Positions 38,824 through 47,447 of a stretch of 64,000 bases of DNA are shown here, in pieces. This stretch comes from Aquimarina brevivitae (GTDB lineage Bacteria; Bacteroidota; Bacteroidia; Flavobacteriales; Flavobacteriaceae). The translations under genes were made by a program, and so were the position numbers. The notes beneath the pieces were generated by a model that searched no databases, was not told the origin of the DNA, and saw nothing but the letters and a program-made list of their open reading frames with translations. Numbering within the stretch: position 1 is the stretch's first letter; the number at the start of each line of letters is the position of its first letter. The stretch lies in assembly GCF_004216895.1 (NCBI RefSeq), contig NZ_SGXE01000002.1:558001-622000 (forward strand). Direction: 5' to 3'.

Positions 38824-41800
38824 TTAATGATTTATCTTTTGTAGCAATAATTTCTTTACCATCTCCCATTCATTATTAAGTTCTGAAATTAGAACCTCTA
38901 TGTTCTCAGAGAAATTTTCTTTTGTAGCGTTTTCTATTTTGCCGGCAATATCAGCTAATATATCACAATACATAGAAAGAGAACTTCCTTTAATTGAATG
39001 AGCAAGAGCTTTGATATCTACTAAATCTTTTTCGTGGCATGCCTGTACAAGCCGGTCTATCTTAGTTGGCATATTAGTCATAAACATCGTTATCAAATCT
39101 TGAGCAATGTCCATATCATTTGCAATACCTTCTGTTAATTTGCTAAATCTAAAATGAATTTCATTTTTATCAGCTATATTTTGCAAATCATCATTGACCT
39201 TTTTTTCTTGCTGAAAAAATTTATGCAATACTGTCTGTATTTTAGCAGATACGATGGGCTTGGTTAAAAAGTCGTCTATTCCTGCGGCGAAGCATTTGTC
39301 TTTTTCTTCTTTCATGGCACCTGCCGTAAGAGCAATGATAGGAATACGCTTGCCCGTAACTTCCATTGCTCTAATTTGTTTGGTAGCTTCGATACCATCA
39401 AGTTCTGGCATATGTATATCCATAATAATTAAATCAGGGGAAATATTTTTGTATTGCTCAACAGCCTCCAAGCCATTTTTTGCTTCATAAACCTCGCTGT
39501 TGGGGATCAGTTGTGAAAGTATGGTTTTACTGAGGACCATATTCAGGGGATTATCTTCTGCAATGATGATTTTTATCTTTTTATTTGCATCCTTTAATTT
39601 GGATACTTGTTCCGTTTTATCCTTCGGTTCAGTTTTTAATGATTGATGTAGGTTAGATAAACTATTGAATAAATCAAGGCTCTTTACAGGTTTATTTAAA
39701 CGGAAAAGAATCCCCAACTCTTCATATTTTTGTTCTAATTCTATGTTCTCTAATGACGAGTACAGTAAAATCACGGGTAGTTTTTCACTGTTTAGCTTCA
39801 ATTTGTCCCTCATCATACGAATGGTTTTGAGACCGTCACTATAAGGCAAGTTATAATCACAAATAATTACATCATACGGTTTTGAACTAGCAATTCGTTT
39901 AAGTGCCTCAAGACCATCATTACAATAATCCGACTCTATCTGCCACTGTTTAAGCATTTGTTTAAGAATAAGTTGGTTGTTAGCATTATCATCAATAATT
40001 AAGCAACGTTTTATGCCTATAACCTGTTTAATGTCTGGTTTTTCGCCCTCTTCAAAATGTGCGATGATGTCAAAGGAGAACGTAGTGCCAACATTAGGAG
40101 TACTATCTATGTTGATTTTACTTCCCATTTTTTCTGCAATCATTTGCGAAATCACAAGACCCAAACCGGTGCCTCCAAATCTACGTGTGGTAGAACTATC
40201 GGCTTGTGAAAATGATTTGAAAAGTTTTGCTTTTTGTTCCTCAGTAATACCGATACCTGTATCTCGTACGGAAAATGAAAATTTACCTTGCTTGTTGTCA
40301 ATCGCCTGATAGACTAGTTTTAGTGCTACTTCACCCTTTTGAGTAAACTTTACTGCATTACTCAAAAGATTTGCTAAAATCTGTTTGGTACGAATAGAAT
40401 CTAGATGGGCAAAACGAGGCATAGCAGGGTCTATGTCCAATAATAATTCAAGCTCTTTGTCTGCTGTTGAGTATTTTACAATATCAATGCTGTTTTCTAA
40501 AAGCTCTACCATATCGGTTTTCGTTATCTCAAGCTCTAACATTCCTGCTTCAATCTTAGAAAAATCAAGAATATCGTTAATAATGCCTAAGAGCGTATGA
40601 CCTGAAACATTGGCACTTTTTACATATTGCTGTTGAACCGGGTTTAGCGGAGTGTTGGTAAGTAACTCCGTAAAACCAATCACTCCATTGAGCGGTGTAC
40701 GAATTTCGTGGCTCATGTTAGCAAGAAACTCTGATTTTGCTTTGCTGGCGGCTTCTGCTTGTTCTTTGGCTTCTTTAATTTGTTTTAAGGCTTCTTTTTC
40801 CTTTGTAATATCCCAATTAGTGCCTATCATTCTGACGGCCCTGTCTTCTTTATTTCTGATTACGGTTGCAAGGGCTCTAATATTTCTAATTTCTCTGTTT
40901 GGAGTTTGTATGCGAAATTCAGTGTTAAATACTTTTTTACCTTTCAGGGCTAATTCAATCTCTGTATTAACTTGCTCTCTATCCATATCATATACTCCAT
41001 TATACCAAGCTTCATAGACATTAGAGAATTGTTCTCTTTTTACACCATATAGCGTAAACATTTGCTCGTCCCAAGTCAGAATATTATTTACAATATCCCA
41101 ATCCCAAACGCCTACTCCCCCTGCTTGAGTAGCCAGACTTAGACGTAGTTCGCTATCTTTGAGTGCTTGCTCGGATTTTTTTTGTTCGGTAATATCTTTA
41201 CCAGTTGAAATAAAATAGTCACCAAAAGGAATACTTTCCATATACAGGTACTGGTCTGTGGGAGGGAAGTAGCTTTCCCAATGGTAAGGTGTGTAGGTTT
41301 TGAATATTTTCTCTACGATGGGCATAAATTGGGTGTGTGCATCAGCTTCAAAAATTTCATTAGCTGTTTTACCAATTATATCATTGATAGATTTGCCCCA
41401 AGATTTTAAAGCTGAGGGATTAGCATCGACTAACTGCCAACCCGTAATTTTGCCCGTTTTGTCTTTGACAATTTTCCACAAATGAACCTCATCAATTAGA
41501 TTTTCAAACAATTCTCTGAATTTTTTCTCACTTTCTTGTAAAATCAGTTCAGTCTTTTTCCGGTCGGTCATATCAGTATGTGTACCAATAACTCTAGTAG
41601 CTTCTCCTCTTTCATTTCTTTCGACAACTTTACCTCTATTCAGTATCCATAAATAATTTCCTTCTTTGTTTCTAAATCGGTATTCGTGACTGAAAGTATC
41701 GCCATTATCAGGGGTTTGTGTTACATGGTTGATTGCCGCAAATACCCATTCAATATCATCTGGATGTAATCTATCTGACCATTCACTTGCTAAGGGTGCA

Positions 41801-43143
41801 AGCTCGCCCATTTTGTAACCCAACATTTCCACCCAAGCCTTGGAATATATTGTTTTACCATCTGCTGGTGTCCAATCCCAAATACCATCACCCGAAGCAT
41901 CTAAGGCATAATTGAGACTTTTGATTAATGCTTCTTTTTCAAGTTCAAGTGTTTTTTGCTCTGTAATATCTTTGACATTGGCGAAGAAGTTGACGGTGTT
42001 TCTTTCTTCATCTTTTAAGAGGCTTGTGGATATTTGGACGGGAAAGCGCTTCCCGCTCTTCTTTTGGAAGGTAAGTTCAAAAGTACTCAAATTACCGGTC
42101 AAAGTTTGTTGGAAAGCTTTATCAATATTTTCCAGTTCTTCGGCTGGCCAATAAGGATATGGAGGTGTTTGACCAATAAGCTCGTCTTCAGAAAAACCGG
42201 TCATTTCACAAAATGCCTTGTTCACTATTATTTGCCTTCCTTCAGCATCTGTCACCGCAAAACCATCTGCCATATTTTCTAGCATTTGCTTTGAGAACAT
42301 TTGTTCCTGGGCAATAGCTAGTCTATCGGCTTCTTCTTTTTGTTTTCGTTCAGTAATATCTTGTGCTATCCCTTTGAGACCAATTATTTTTTTATTTTCA
42401 TCTGTTACGGCCTCTCCTTGTACCCATATCCAGCCATTGCTTCCATCTTTGCGAATAGTTTTTAACTCTAATTGGTAAGGAGTACCATGCTCGCGAGTAA
42501 GTTCCAAAGCGGAAGACAAAAGTTCCCAACTCTCTGCCGTATATAGTTTCATATGCTCAGTAAACGGGGGTGGAGGCAATGCAGGATTGAATTCATACAT
42601 ATTATAAAGTTCCTCTGTCCAAACCACCTCATTGGTAATGAGGTTAAGTTCCCAACTTCCTATTTTTGCAATTCGTTGGGCATTACGTAGCAGGTCAGCA
42701 TTCTTTTGAAGAAGTAACTCACTATTTTTAAACTGCGTAATATCTTGGTGAGCGCCAAGCATTCTTATCGGTTTTCCTTGTTCATCTCTGATAGCCAAAC
42801 CACGACATCGTATCCAGACGATTGAGCCGTTTTTATGGGTGTAGCGAACCGTTTGGTCGTAAGGATGATTTGGGTTTTCGCAATGCTTAATAAAGTTTTC
42901 TGTGGCAAGTTTTAAGTCATCAGGATGGATAATATCTTGCCAAGCCGATGATTTATGAGGCATTTCTCGGTAGTCGTAGCCTAAAACATCCCAAAATTTA
43001 GGATTCATCCATTCTTCTTCTGGCTGCTCCAAATCCCAATACCACAAGCCATCTAATGAAGATTCTTGAATAAAATCAAAAATTGTTTCATCGGTTTTGA
43101 TAAGCTTATATAGTTCTTCCTTGAGATAATTCACATTTTTCAT
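38824..43143 (-). CDS. Cytoplasmic hybrid sensor histidine kinase with multiple PAS domains, two receivers and Hpt
   Basis: This 1439-residue protein has no signal peptide or membrane helix. Six PAS/PAC modules span about 15-790, several with the PAS_3 signature (W.D..HPDD, GAHQDIT, GTHTDMT). HisKA carries phospho-acceptor His812 (NMSHEIRTPLNGVIGF). HATPase_c at about 915-1035 carries RDTGIGI and GTGLGL. Two receivers follow, with phospho-Asp1096 (IICDYNLP) and Asp1242 (IIMDIHMPELDG), and an Hpt domain with His1382 (LAHSIKGSS). This is a full phosphorelay chain in one protein. The signal is unknown; multiple PAS domains suggest small-molecule, redox or light sensing inside the cell. No output response regulator is adjacent. 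Inverted arms flank the gene. Confidence 0.95.
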   Translation of the reverse strand: MKNVNYLKEELYKLIKTDETIFDFIQESSLDGLWYWDLEQPEEEWMNPKFWDVLGYDYREMPHKSSAWQDIIHPDDLKLATENFIKHCENPNHPYDQTVRYTHKNGSIVWIRCRGLAIRDEQGKPIRMLGAHQDITQFKNSELLLQKNADLLRNAQRIAKIGSWELNLITNEVVWTEELYNMYEFNPALPPPPFTEHMKLYTAESWELLSSALELTREHGTPYQLELKTIRKDGSNGWIWVQGEAVTDENKKIIGLKGIAQDITERKQKEEADRLAIAQEQMFSKQMLENMADGFAVTDAEGRQIIVNKAFCEMTGFSEDELIGQTPPYPYWPAEELENIDKAFQQTLTGNLSTFELTFQKKSGKRFPVQISTSLLKDEERNTVNFFANVKDITEQKTLELEKEALIKSLNYALDASGDGIWDWTPADGKTIYSKAWVEMLGYKMGELAPLASEWSDRLHPDDIEWVFAAINHVTQTPDNGDTFSHEYRFRNKEGNYLWILNRGKVVERNERGEATRVIGTHTDMTDRKKTELILQESEKKFRELFENLIDEVHLWKIVKDKTGKITGWQLVDANPSALKSWGKSINDIIGKTANEIFEADAHTQFMPIVEKIFKTYTPYHWESYFPPTDQYLYMESIPFGDYFISTGKDITEQKKSEQALKDSELRLSLATQAGGVGVWDWDIVNNILTWDEQMFTLYGVKREQFSNVYEAWYNGVYDMDREQVNTEIELALKGKKVFNTEFRIQTPNREIRNIRALATVIRNKEDRAVRMIGTNWDITKEKEALKQIKEAKEQAEAASKAKSEFLANMSHEIRTPLNGVIGFTELLTNTPLNPVQQQYVKSANVSGHTLLGIINDILDFSKIEAGMLELEITKTDMVELLENSIDIVKYSTADKELELLLDIDPAMPRFAHLDSIRTKQILANLLSNAVKFTQKGEVALKLVYQAIDNKQGKFSFSVRDTGIGITEEQKAKLFKSFSQADSSTTRRFGGTGLGLVISQMIAEKMGSKINIDSTPNVGTTFSFDIIAHFEEGEKPDIKQVIGIKRCLIIDDNANNQLILKQMLKQWQIESDYCNDGLEALKRIASSKPYDVIICDYNLPYSDGLKTIRMMRDKLKLNSEKLPVILLYSSLENIELEQKYEELGILFRLNKPVKSLDLFNSLSNLHQSLKTEPKDKTEQVSKLKDANKKIKIIIAEDNPLNMVLSKTILSQLIPNSEVYEAKNGLEAVEQYKNISPDLIIMDIHMPELDGIEATKQIRAMEVTGKRIPIIALTAGAMKEEKDKCFAAGIDDFLTKPIVSAKIQTVLHKFFQQEKKVNDDLQNIADKNEIHFRFSKLTEGIANDMDIAQDLITMFMTNMPTKIDRLVQACHEKDLVDIKALAHSIKGSSLSMYCDILADIAGKIENATKENFSENIEVLISELNNEWEMVKKLLLQKINH

Positions 43144-43166
43144 GTGGAGTTAAATTATTAAAAATT

Positions 43167-43312
43167 TACACAACGGTTTGTGTATGAACAGTAGCGGAAA
43201 AGAATTGACTGCTTTTCATATTACAATATACTTTAATTAATTTAAAAATCCTTTCAGCTTAGCACTCAAACCGCCATTGTTTATATACGTAGTAGCCAAC
43301 TGAGTTTTTATT
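43167..43312. repeat. Palindromic spacer of the attC-like type (degenerate right arm)
   Basis: The left half starts with ACAACGGTTTGTGTATG (43170-43186) and continues to CAGTAGCGG. The right half (about 43271-43296) has CCGCCATTGTTTATATAC, an imperfect reverse complement of the left half. The right end is changed (GTAGTAGCC in place of the usual GTT core). It sits upstream of the kinase start and resembles the spacers found from 50 kb on. Confidence 0.55.
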
Positions 43313-43333
43313 AGGCATACGCAACAAAAAGGC

Positions 43334-43430
43334 AAGATTTGCCAGTAATTAAAACACTTTACTAACGATAGTAGGAGTTGATTAAAAATTAAATAGTAAA
43401 TAGAGAAACGGGATTTAGGCCTTTCACAAG
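43334..43430. repeat. Dispersed repeat, copy 1
   Basis: It shares with 50014-50120 the blocks AAGATTTGCCA, TTAAAACACTT and AAATAGTAAATAGAG, then a variant of the shared GGCTTTTCATAGGAG end. Shorter copies are at 52341-52390 and 54344-54390. No coding capacity. Confidence 0.6.
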
Positions 43431-43440
43431 ACAATTTGTT

Positions 43441-43527
43441 TTAACCACTTAATTTATTCTTTGATTCAATTTGAGCTGACAAGGAATATAAAGTTAAGAA
43501 TACTAGAATTAGGGGTATGTTTTTTAT
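43441..43527 (-). pseudogene. Decayed signal-peptide gene remnant lacking a start codon
   Basis: The minus strand reads a signal-peptide-like chain (KNIPLILVFLTLYSLSAQ) for 28 codons before TAA, but the expected ATG is ATA (43527-43525). The sequence resembles the signal peptide of the 11949-12416 protein. It seems to be the N-terminal scar of a lost secreted-protein gene. Confidence 0.45.
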
Positions 43528-43626
43528 GTGTATGTATTAATTAATATAATGAATGTATTGGATTTTATTACAAAAGCCTTATCCTATTGTTTAATTTTCA
43601 ATACAAACAACACTACCTTTATTTTT

Positions 43627-43809
43627 TTAGTTTTCTTTCAAAAAGTGTAAAAGACTAACCAAGGCTATATTTGGATTATCCTGCAGCAGTTGTTTAAGGT
43701 AACGATTATAACCACTTCCGATAATGATGAGCTCCCTATCATTTTCTTCCGTGTTTTCTACTATATCTCTTTAGATAAATAAGTTTCGTTTGTACCATTC
43801 ATTAACCAT
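43627..43809 (-). pseudogene. C-terminal remnant of a DUF5694/TraB-like gene
   Basis: From 43809 the frame reads MVNEWYKRNLFI, meets TAA at 43773-43771, then continues RDIVENTEENDRELIIIGSG, YNRYLKQLLQDNPNIALVS and ends at 43627. The WYKRNL, DR.L(V/I)I.G.G and LKQL...P motifs match the end of Bacteroidota DUF5694 proteins as I remember them. The N-terminal two-thirds are missing. Together with the preceding remnant, this marks a decayed locus. Confidence 0.5.
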
Positions 43810-44079
43810 ATTAACTGTTTTACATATAAGTGGTCTTGCAAGCTTAAAATTTTTAATTCAATCAATTGGTTTAAAGATAATGTTCGATTTAAAATTAATA
43901 AAATAGAAGTTTAGTATATCGGTACACCTTTTAGCAAAGTACTTCAGCAATGATAAAAAATATTTTAAGTTTAATGTTTTATAAAACCTGTCTAACATCT
44001 TAAATAGTATTTTAAAAGTTTGACTAGAGCAATGCTTACAAAACTCCTTGCGCCATTATTTTATTGAATACGATACTAT

Positions 44080-45096
44080 TTACTTCTTATTTTTAGCATT
44101 CCACTCCTCAATAATATTTACGATTTCATCAAAATGTTCTTCTGGAGATTTTTTATCAAATGCTGTAAATGCACTAAAGGTATAGCCATACGCATCCATT
44201 GATGGTCCATTGGCTCTTACAAACGGTCCTGAGAGCCCTGCCATCCAGCCATCATTTTTCCAGTTTTCGTTGTCTGCCCTAAATTTCCATAAGTAAAAAT
44301 CAGCAGGTCCTACATCACTGTATTCGATCGTAAACATTTTTACTAATTCGATTTCTGTAGGAAATGTATTAAGTTCAGTTGGATAAATTAACCAATTGAC
44401 CATATCAGCTTTAGATAATTGGATCTGCGTATGATAGGCTTCGGGAAACAGTGATAACTTATTTAGATTTTTTAATTGCATGTATAGTAATCCCCTGGTT
44501 TCATCGTCTTTCGCTAAAGACTGATAATGTTTAGTATTTACTTGTCCACTTCTTCTTAATAGGGCGGCAACGGCAAAATATTTAGGTCTATTATCGGTAA
44601 AATAATCTAGAGAAGCTTTAAGTTCTTCCAAGGAAGTTTGACTCGTTCCGTATCCTAATAAATCAAGAATCAATCCAGATTCGGCTCTACCCATCATATA
44701 GGCTTCATCTTCCCATATCCAATTGTGATACGAATCAGTTTGCTTTAATTTTTGTCGAATTGACTCGTTTTGTTTACTAAGAACCTTTTCACTAGCTGGT
44801 GATAATTGAAAAGTGCTTGAAGCTGAAGTTTCTAGTGCCAGATTAGCTAGGGCATAATTAAATTCACCCGTCTGTAGCGCTTGATTTAAATTATTTGAAA
44901 GCTCCTTACTATAACTAACCAAGGCTTTAGGATTTTGCTGTATGATTTGATATAAAAAAGTAATGGCTTCCTGTTGCTGCTCAGCGATAAGGAGTAAATC
45001 TATATTCTTTTTGATTTGGCTATTGGTTTGTGCAATTGCAGAACTGTATACTCCTAGCAAGAGTAATGTATATATTATTTTTTTCATCTTATTCAA
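44080..45096 (-). CDS. Secreted helical protein of unknown function
   Basis: This 338-residue protein has a signal peptide (MKKIIYTLLLLGVYSSAIAQ, from the ATG at 45087; an ATG three codons earlier is also possible). The mature part up to residue about 240 is helical with TPR-like spacing (IAEQQQEAITFLYQIIQQNP, GEFNYALANLALETS). The C-terminal part holds FTIEYSDVGPADFYLWKF and DAYGYTFSAFTAFDKKSPEE. I do not recognise a family. It stands alone, with more than 130 bp on either side. Confidence 0.6.
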   Translation of the reverse strand: MNKMKKIIYTLLLLGVYSSAIAQTNSQIKKNIDLLLIAEQQQEAITFLYQIIQQNPKALVSYSKELSNNLNQALQTGEFNYALANLALETSASSTFQLSPASEKVLSKQNESIRQKLKQTDSYHNWIWEDEAYMMGRAESGLILDLLGYGTSQTSLEELKASLDYFTDNRPKYFAVAALLRRSGQVNTKHYQSLAKDDETRGLLYMQLKNLNKLSLFPEAYHTQIQLSKADMVNWLIYPTELNTFPTEIELVKMFTIEYSDVGPADFYLWKFRADNENWKNDGWMAGLSGPFVRANGPSMDAYGYTFSAFTAFDKKSPEEHFDEIVNIIEEWNAKNKK

Positions 45097-45229
45097 TCTG
45101 GTAGCTGTAGGTTACTATCTAAGCATTTTTTTAAGTGCCCAAATGTATTAAAATTGTAGATGTTATCAATAAGTAATTATTAGTTAGGTACCTTGGCTTT
45201 AAAACTGGTTGTAAGGGTTAATCACTGAT

Positions 45230-46339
45230 TTATTCTTGGAAAAGATAGCAAGTGTTTTCGTGTATGGAGTAGTGCCAACCACCTTTCCAAAGTTTATAGT
45301 TACTACTGAAATCATAATCTATACCATAAAAATCACCCATTAGATAGTCTCTTACCTCATAATTAGCGGTAATTCCATAACAAGCTTCTAATAAGTAATA
45401 TTGCCAATCTTCATTTAAGGTGTATGTTGCGTCCTGTATGATTTCAGTGGCCATCTCATAGGCATCTTCAGTATGTTTTGTTGAAGAAGTTGCTTTAGGA
45501 GGTTCACCGATCGTAATGGTTACATTTTTTAAGAGGTCAGCTTCTTTATGTAAACCTTGACCTTCTAATAATAAACACCTTTGATTAATCTCTCTTTTAA
45601 CCAAACTAGAAGCTTGAGTCGAATTTATTTTCTGCTCTGGTCTTGGGGTTACATACAGGTAAAATTCATCATCTGTCTGCTTCAATAAGTAACCAGTGTT
45701 ATACGCCATATCTTGATATAGATTGGAAAGTTTATCTAAAAATAAATCTATGTTAGGAAGCTTTGAAAACATTTCTTTGCACTCTTGTAAGGTGCAGTCT
45801 TTTATGAGTGAAATAAATTGACAGGTGTCGTAATTTTTTTCTCCTGAACATTGTTGGAGCCATAATTTTTTAATGTCATCTTCATCCTCAGGGCTAGGGG
45901 AATCATTAAGATTTTTTAAATATTGAAAATTCTCAATGGGTACATACATATTCACTACCTGTTGACCATTTTCACCTCGTATCGGTTTAATTTCTTTATG
46001 CCACCATTTTGCTTTTTTTGGCCACCAACTATGCGCAGTTCGGACTAAATGCATTCCCATTTTTGTATCTAATGCAGTCCATCGTTCATATAGCAGGACT
46101 TTTTGCTTTTCCCATTCTTCAGAAAATAGTGGAGCAGTACAATCTGCAAACTCGATAATCCAAGCTTCTATTTTTACAGCTTCTCCTGGGTGTAGGTCAT
46201 CTCCTTTAGAACCGTGTCCTGCAAGGATCACACCTTTTTTCCATGCTCCAGGTAAATCTTCAACCAAAAAATGATTTTTGCCTCCAGGGGCCCAAGATCC
46301 ATATACAATTAAAGAATTACAGTAGTTATTTTTGGTCAT
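45230..46339 (-). CDS. Cytoplasmic protein with GGCT-like N-terminus
   Basis: This 369-residue protein has no signal peptide. The start LIVYGSWAPGGKNHFLVEDL resembles the YG.LAPG..NH glycine loop of gamma-glutamylcyclotransferase-like proteins, with a possible catalytic acid further on (GEAVKIEAWIIE). The remaining about 250 residues (Trp-rich SWWPKKAKWWHKEIKP; Cys-rich LQQCSGEKNYDTCQF; C-terminal WHYSIHENTCYLF) match nothing I know. An all-new C-terminal domain fused to a GGCT-like domain is possible. Confidence in the family is low, but the frame is clearly coding. Confidence 0.5.
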   Translation of the reverse strand: MTKNNYCNSLIVYGSWAPGGKNHFLVEDLPGAWKKGVILAGHGSKGDDLHPGEAVKIEAWIIEFADCTAPLFSEEWEKQKVLLYERWTALDTKMGMHLVRTAHSWWPKKAKWWHKEIKPIRGENGQQVVNMYVPIENFQYLKNLNDSPSPEDEDDIKKLWLQQCSGEKNYDTCQFISLIKDCTLQECKEMFSKLPNIDLFLDKLSNLYQDMAYNTGYLLKQTDDEFYLYVTPRPEQKINSTQASSLVKREINQRCLLLEGQGLHKEADLLKNVTITIGEPPKATSSTKHTEDAYEMATEIIQDATYTLNEDWQYYLLEACYGITANYEVRDYLMGDFYGIDYDFSSNYKLWKGGWHYSIHENTCYLFQE

Positions 46340-46519
46340 TTATTTCGTGTGCTAGTTTCGAAAGGTGTCTATACTGGAGTAAATATCTATTTTAGACGCC
46401 GAATTTATTAAATACAAGTAGCATTGACTAAGACAACTTTGAAGAAATCTTGTTTAAATTTTTTAAAATGGATAGGGGAGAACAGCCTCTTTGTTAATCG
46501 TCTTGGTCAATATCGCTAT

Positions 46520-47038
46520 TTAATTATTGATTTGCGCATTAATTTGTTCAAAGTACGTTGTATAATCTCCATAATCTATATGTTTTGTTATCAAACCATT
46601 TTCAATGGTCAATATAGTGGTGAAGGGTATTGAAATGAGAATTGTCTCCTCGCTATTTTCTTTGAACCAAGCGGCAGGTAAAACACATTCAAACGTTGAA
46701 TTTACTACAGTGTGTGACCCTGAAGAAAACGTTTTACTTATCTTGAAGTCAACATAGGGTGGTTTATCATTTTCAAATTGATCTTTAAAAACATCTTTAA
46801 AAAAGGTATATACGCTTTCTTTACCGTCAAACACAAACGGTTGTTTAAAAGCTTCTTTTGCAGTAGGGTCTTCAAAATGGATAGCGTCTGAGTAGAATAT
46901 TTTCATCGAATCAAAATCCCAATCTCCATAGGCTTTCATATAAGCCAATGCAATCGCTGTGTTGGTAGTTTTCTTTGTCTGGGCAAATGATGCCAAAGGG
47001 ATAGCAAGAAATAAAATACAGTATATTACTTTATGCAT
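46520..47038 (-). CDS. Secreted SnoaL/NTF2-like protein
   Basis: This 172-residue protein has a signal peptide (MHKVIYCILFLAIPLASFAQ). The mature part fits the SnoaL-like cone fold: ALAYMKAYGDWDFDSMKIFY, AIHFEDPTA, FKDVFKDQF, and the terminal ENGLITKHIDYGDY strand. Family members are isomerases, hydrolases or ligand-binding proteins. The small pocket ligand is unknown. The export signal puts it in the periplasm. Confidence 0.75.
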   Translation of the reverse strand: MHKVIYCILFLAIPLASFAQTKKTTNTAIALAYMKAYGDWDFDSMKIFYSDAIHFEDPTAKEAFKQPFVFDGKESVYTFFKDVFKDQFENDKPPYVDFKISKTFSSGSHTVVNSTFECVLPAAWFKENSEETILISIPFTTILTIENGLITKHIDYGDYTTYFEQINAQINN

Positions 47039-47087
47039 AGGTTACTTAATTTTTAGTCTTCAAGTTTAAAGGTATAGTTCAACTAGG

Positions 47088-47447
47088 TTATTTCTTGTGG
47101 AGGAAAACTACTGAAAGCTGCTTCCCTAAAATACCACTTATACCAGCAGCTACACCGCCTATAATCCCGGTTAATAAAATTAATAGATATGGATTACCAC
47201 CAATTTGTAATAATTGAGCTATTTTTTTAGCTAAGATGAAATCGTTGGCACTACTCAGTATAAAACAGTACAGTATCCAAAAAACTACTATGGCCAAAAA
47301 CGGAATAAAAAATACGGCTGCTTTTTGTAATGGAATACTCAATGCTGATAGTAAAGCTGCGATCATAATAGACCACCATGGTAGCACAAATGATAATAAA
47401 ATTGCCAGCCCTAAGGTTGCTATGAAATTGATTCTATTTTTACTCAT
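47088..47447 (-). CDS. Small integral membrane protein
   Basis: This 119-residue protein has about four membrane helices (8-32, 35-50, 45-70, 85-110) and a glycine-rich last segment (LLTGIIGGVAAGISGILGKQL). It overlaps the 3' end of the penicillin-acylase-family gene by 8 bp, so it is translated with it. Perhaps it aids the enzyme's membrane stage, but there is no direct evidence. Confidence 0.65.
   Translation of the reverse strand: MSKNRINFIATLGLAILLSFVLPWWSIMIAALLSALSIPLQKAAVFFIPFLAIVVFWILYCFILSSANDFILAKKIAQLLQIGGNPYLLILLTGIIGGVAAGISGILGKQLSVVFLHKK

Noticed and set aside
43237..43434. 65-codon minus-strand frame
   Set aside because: It runs through the spacer and dispersed repeat and has no protein-like features.
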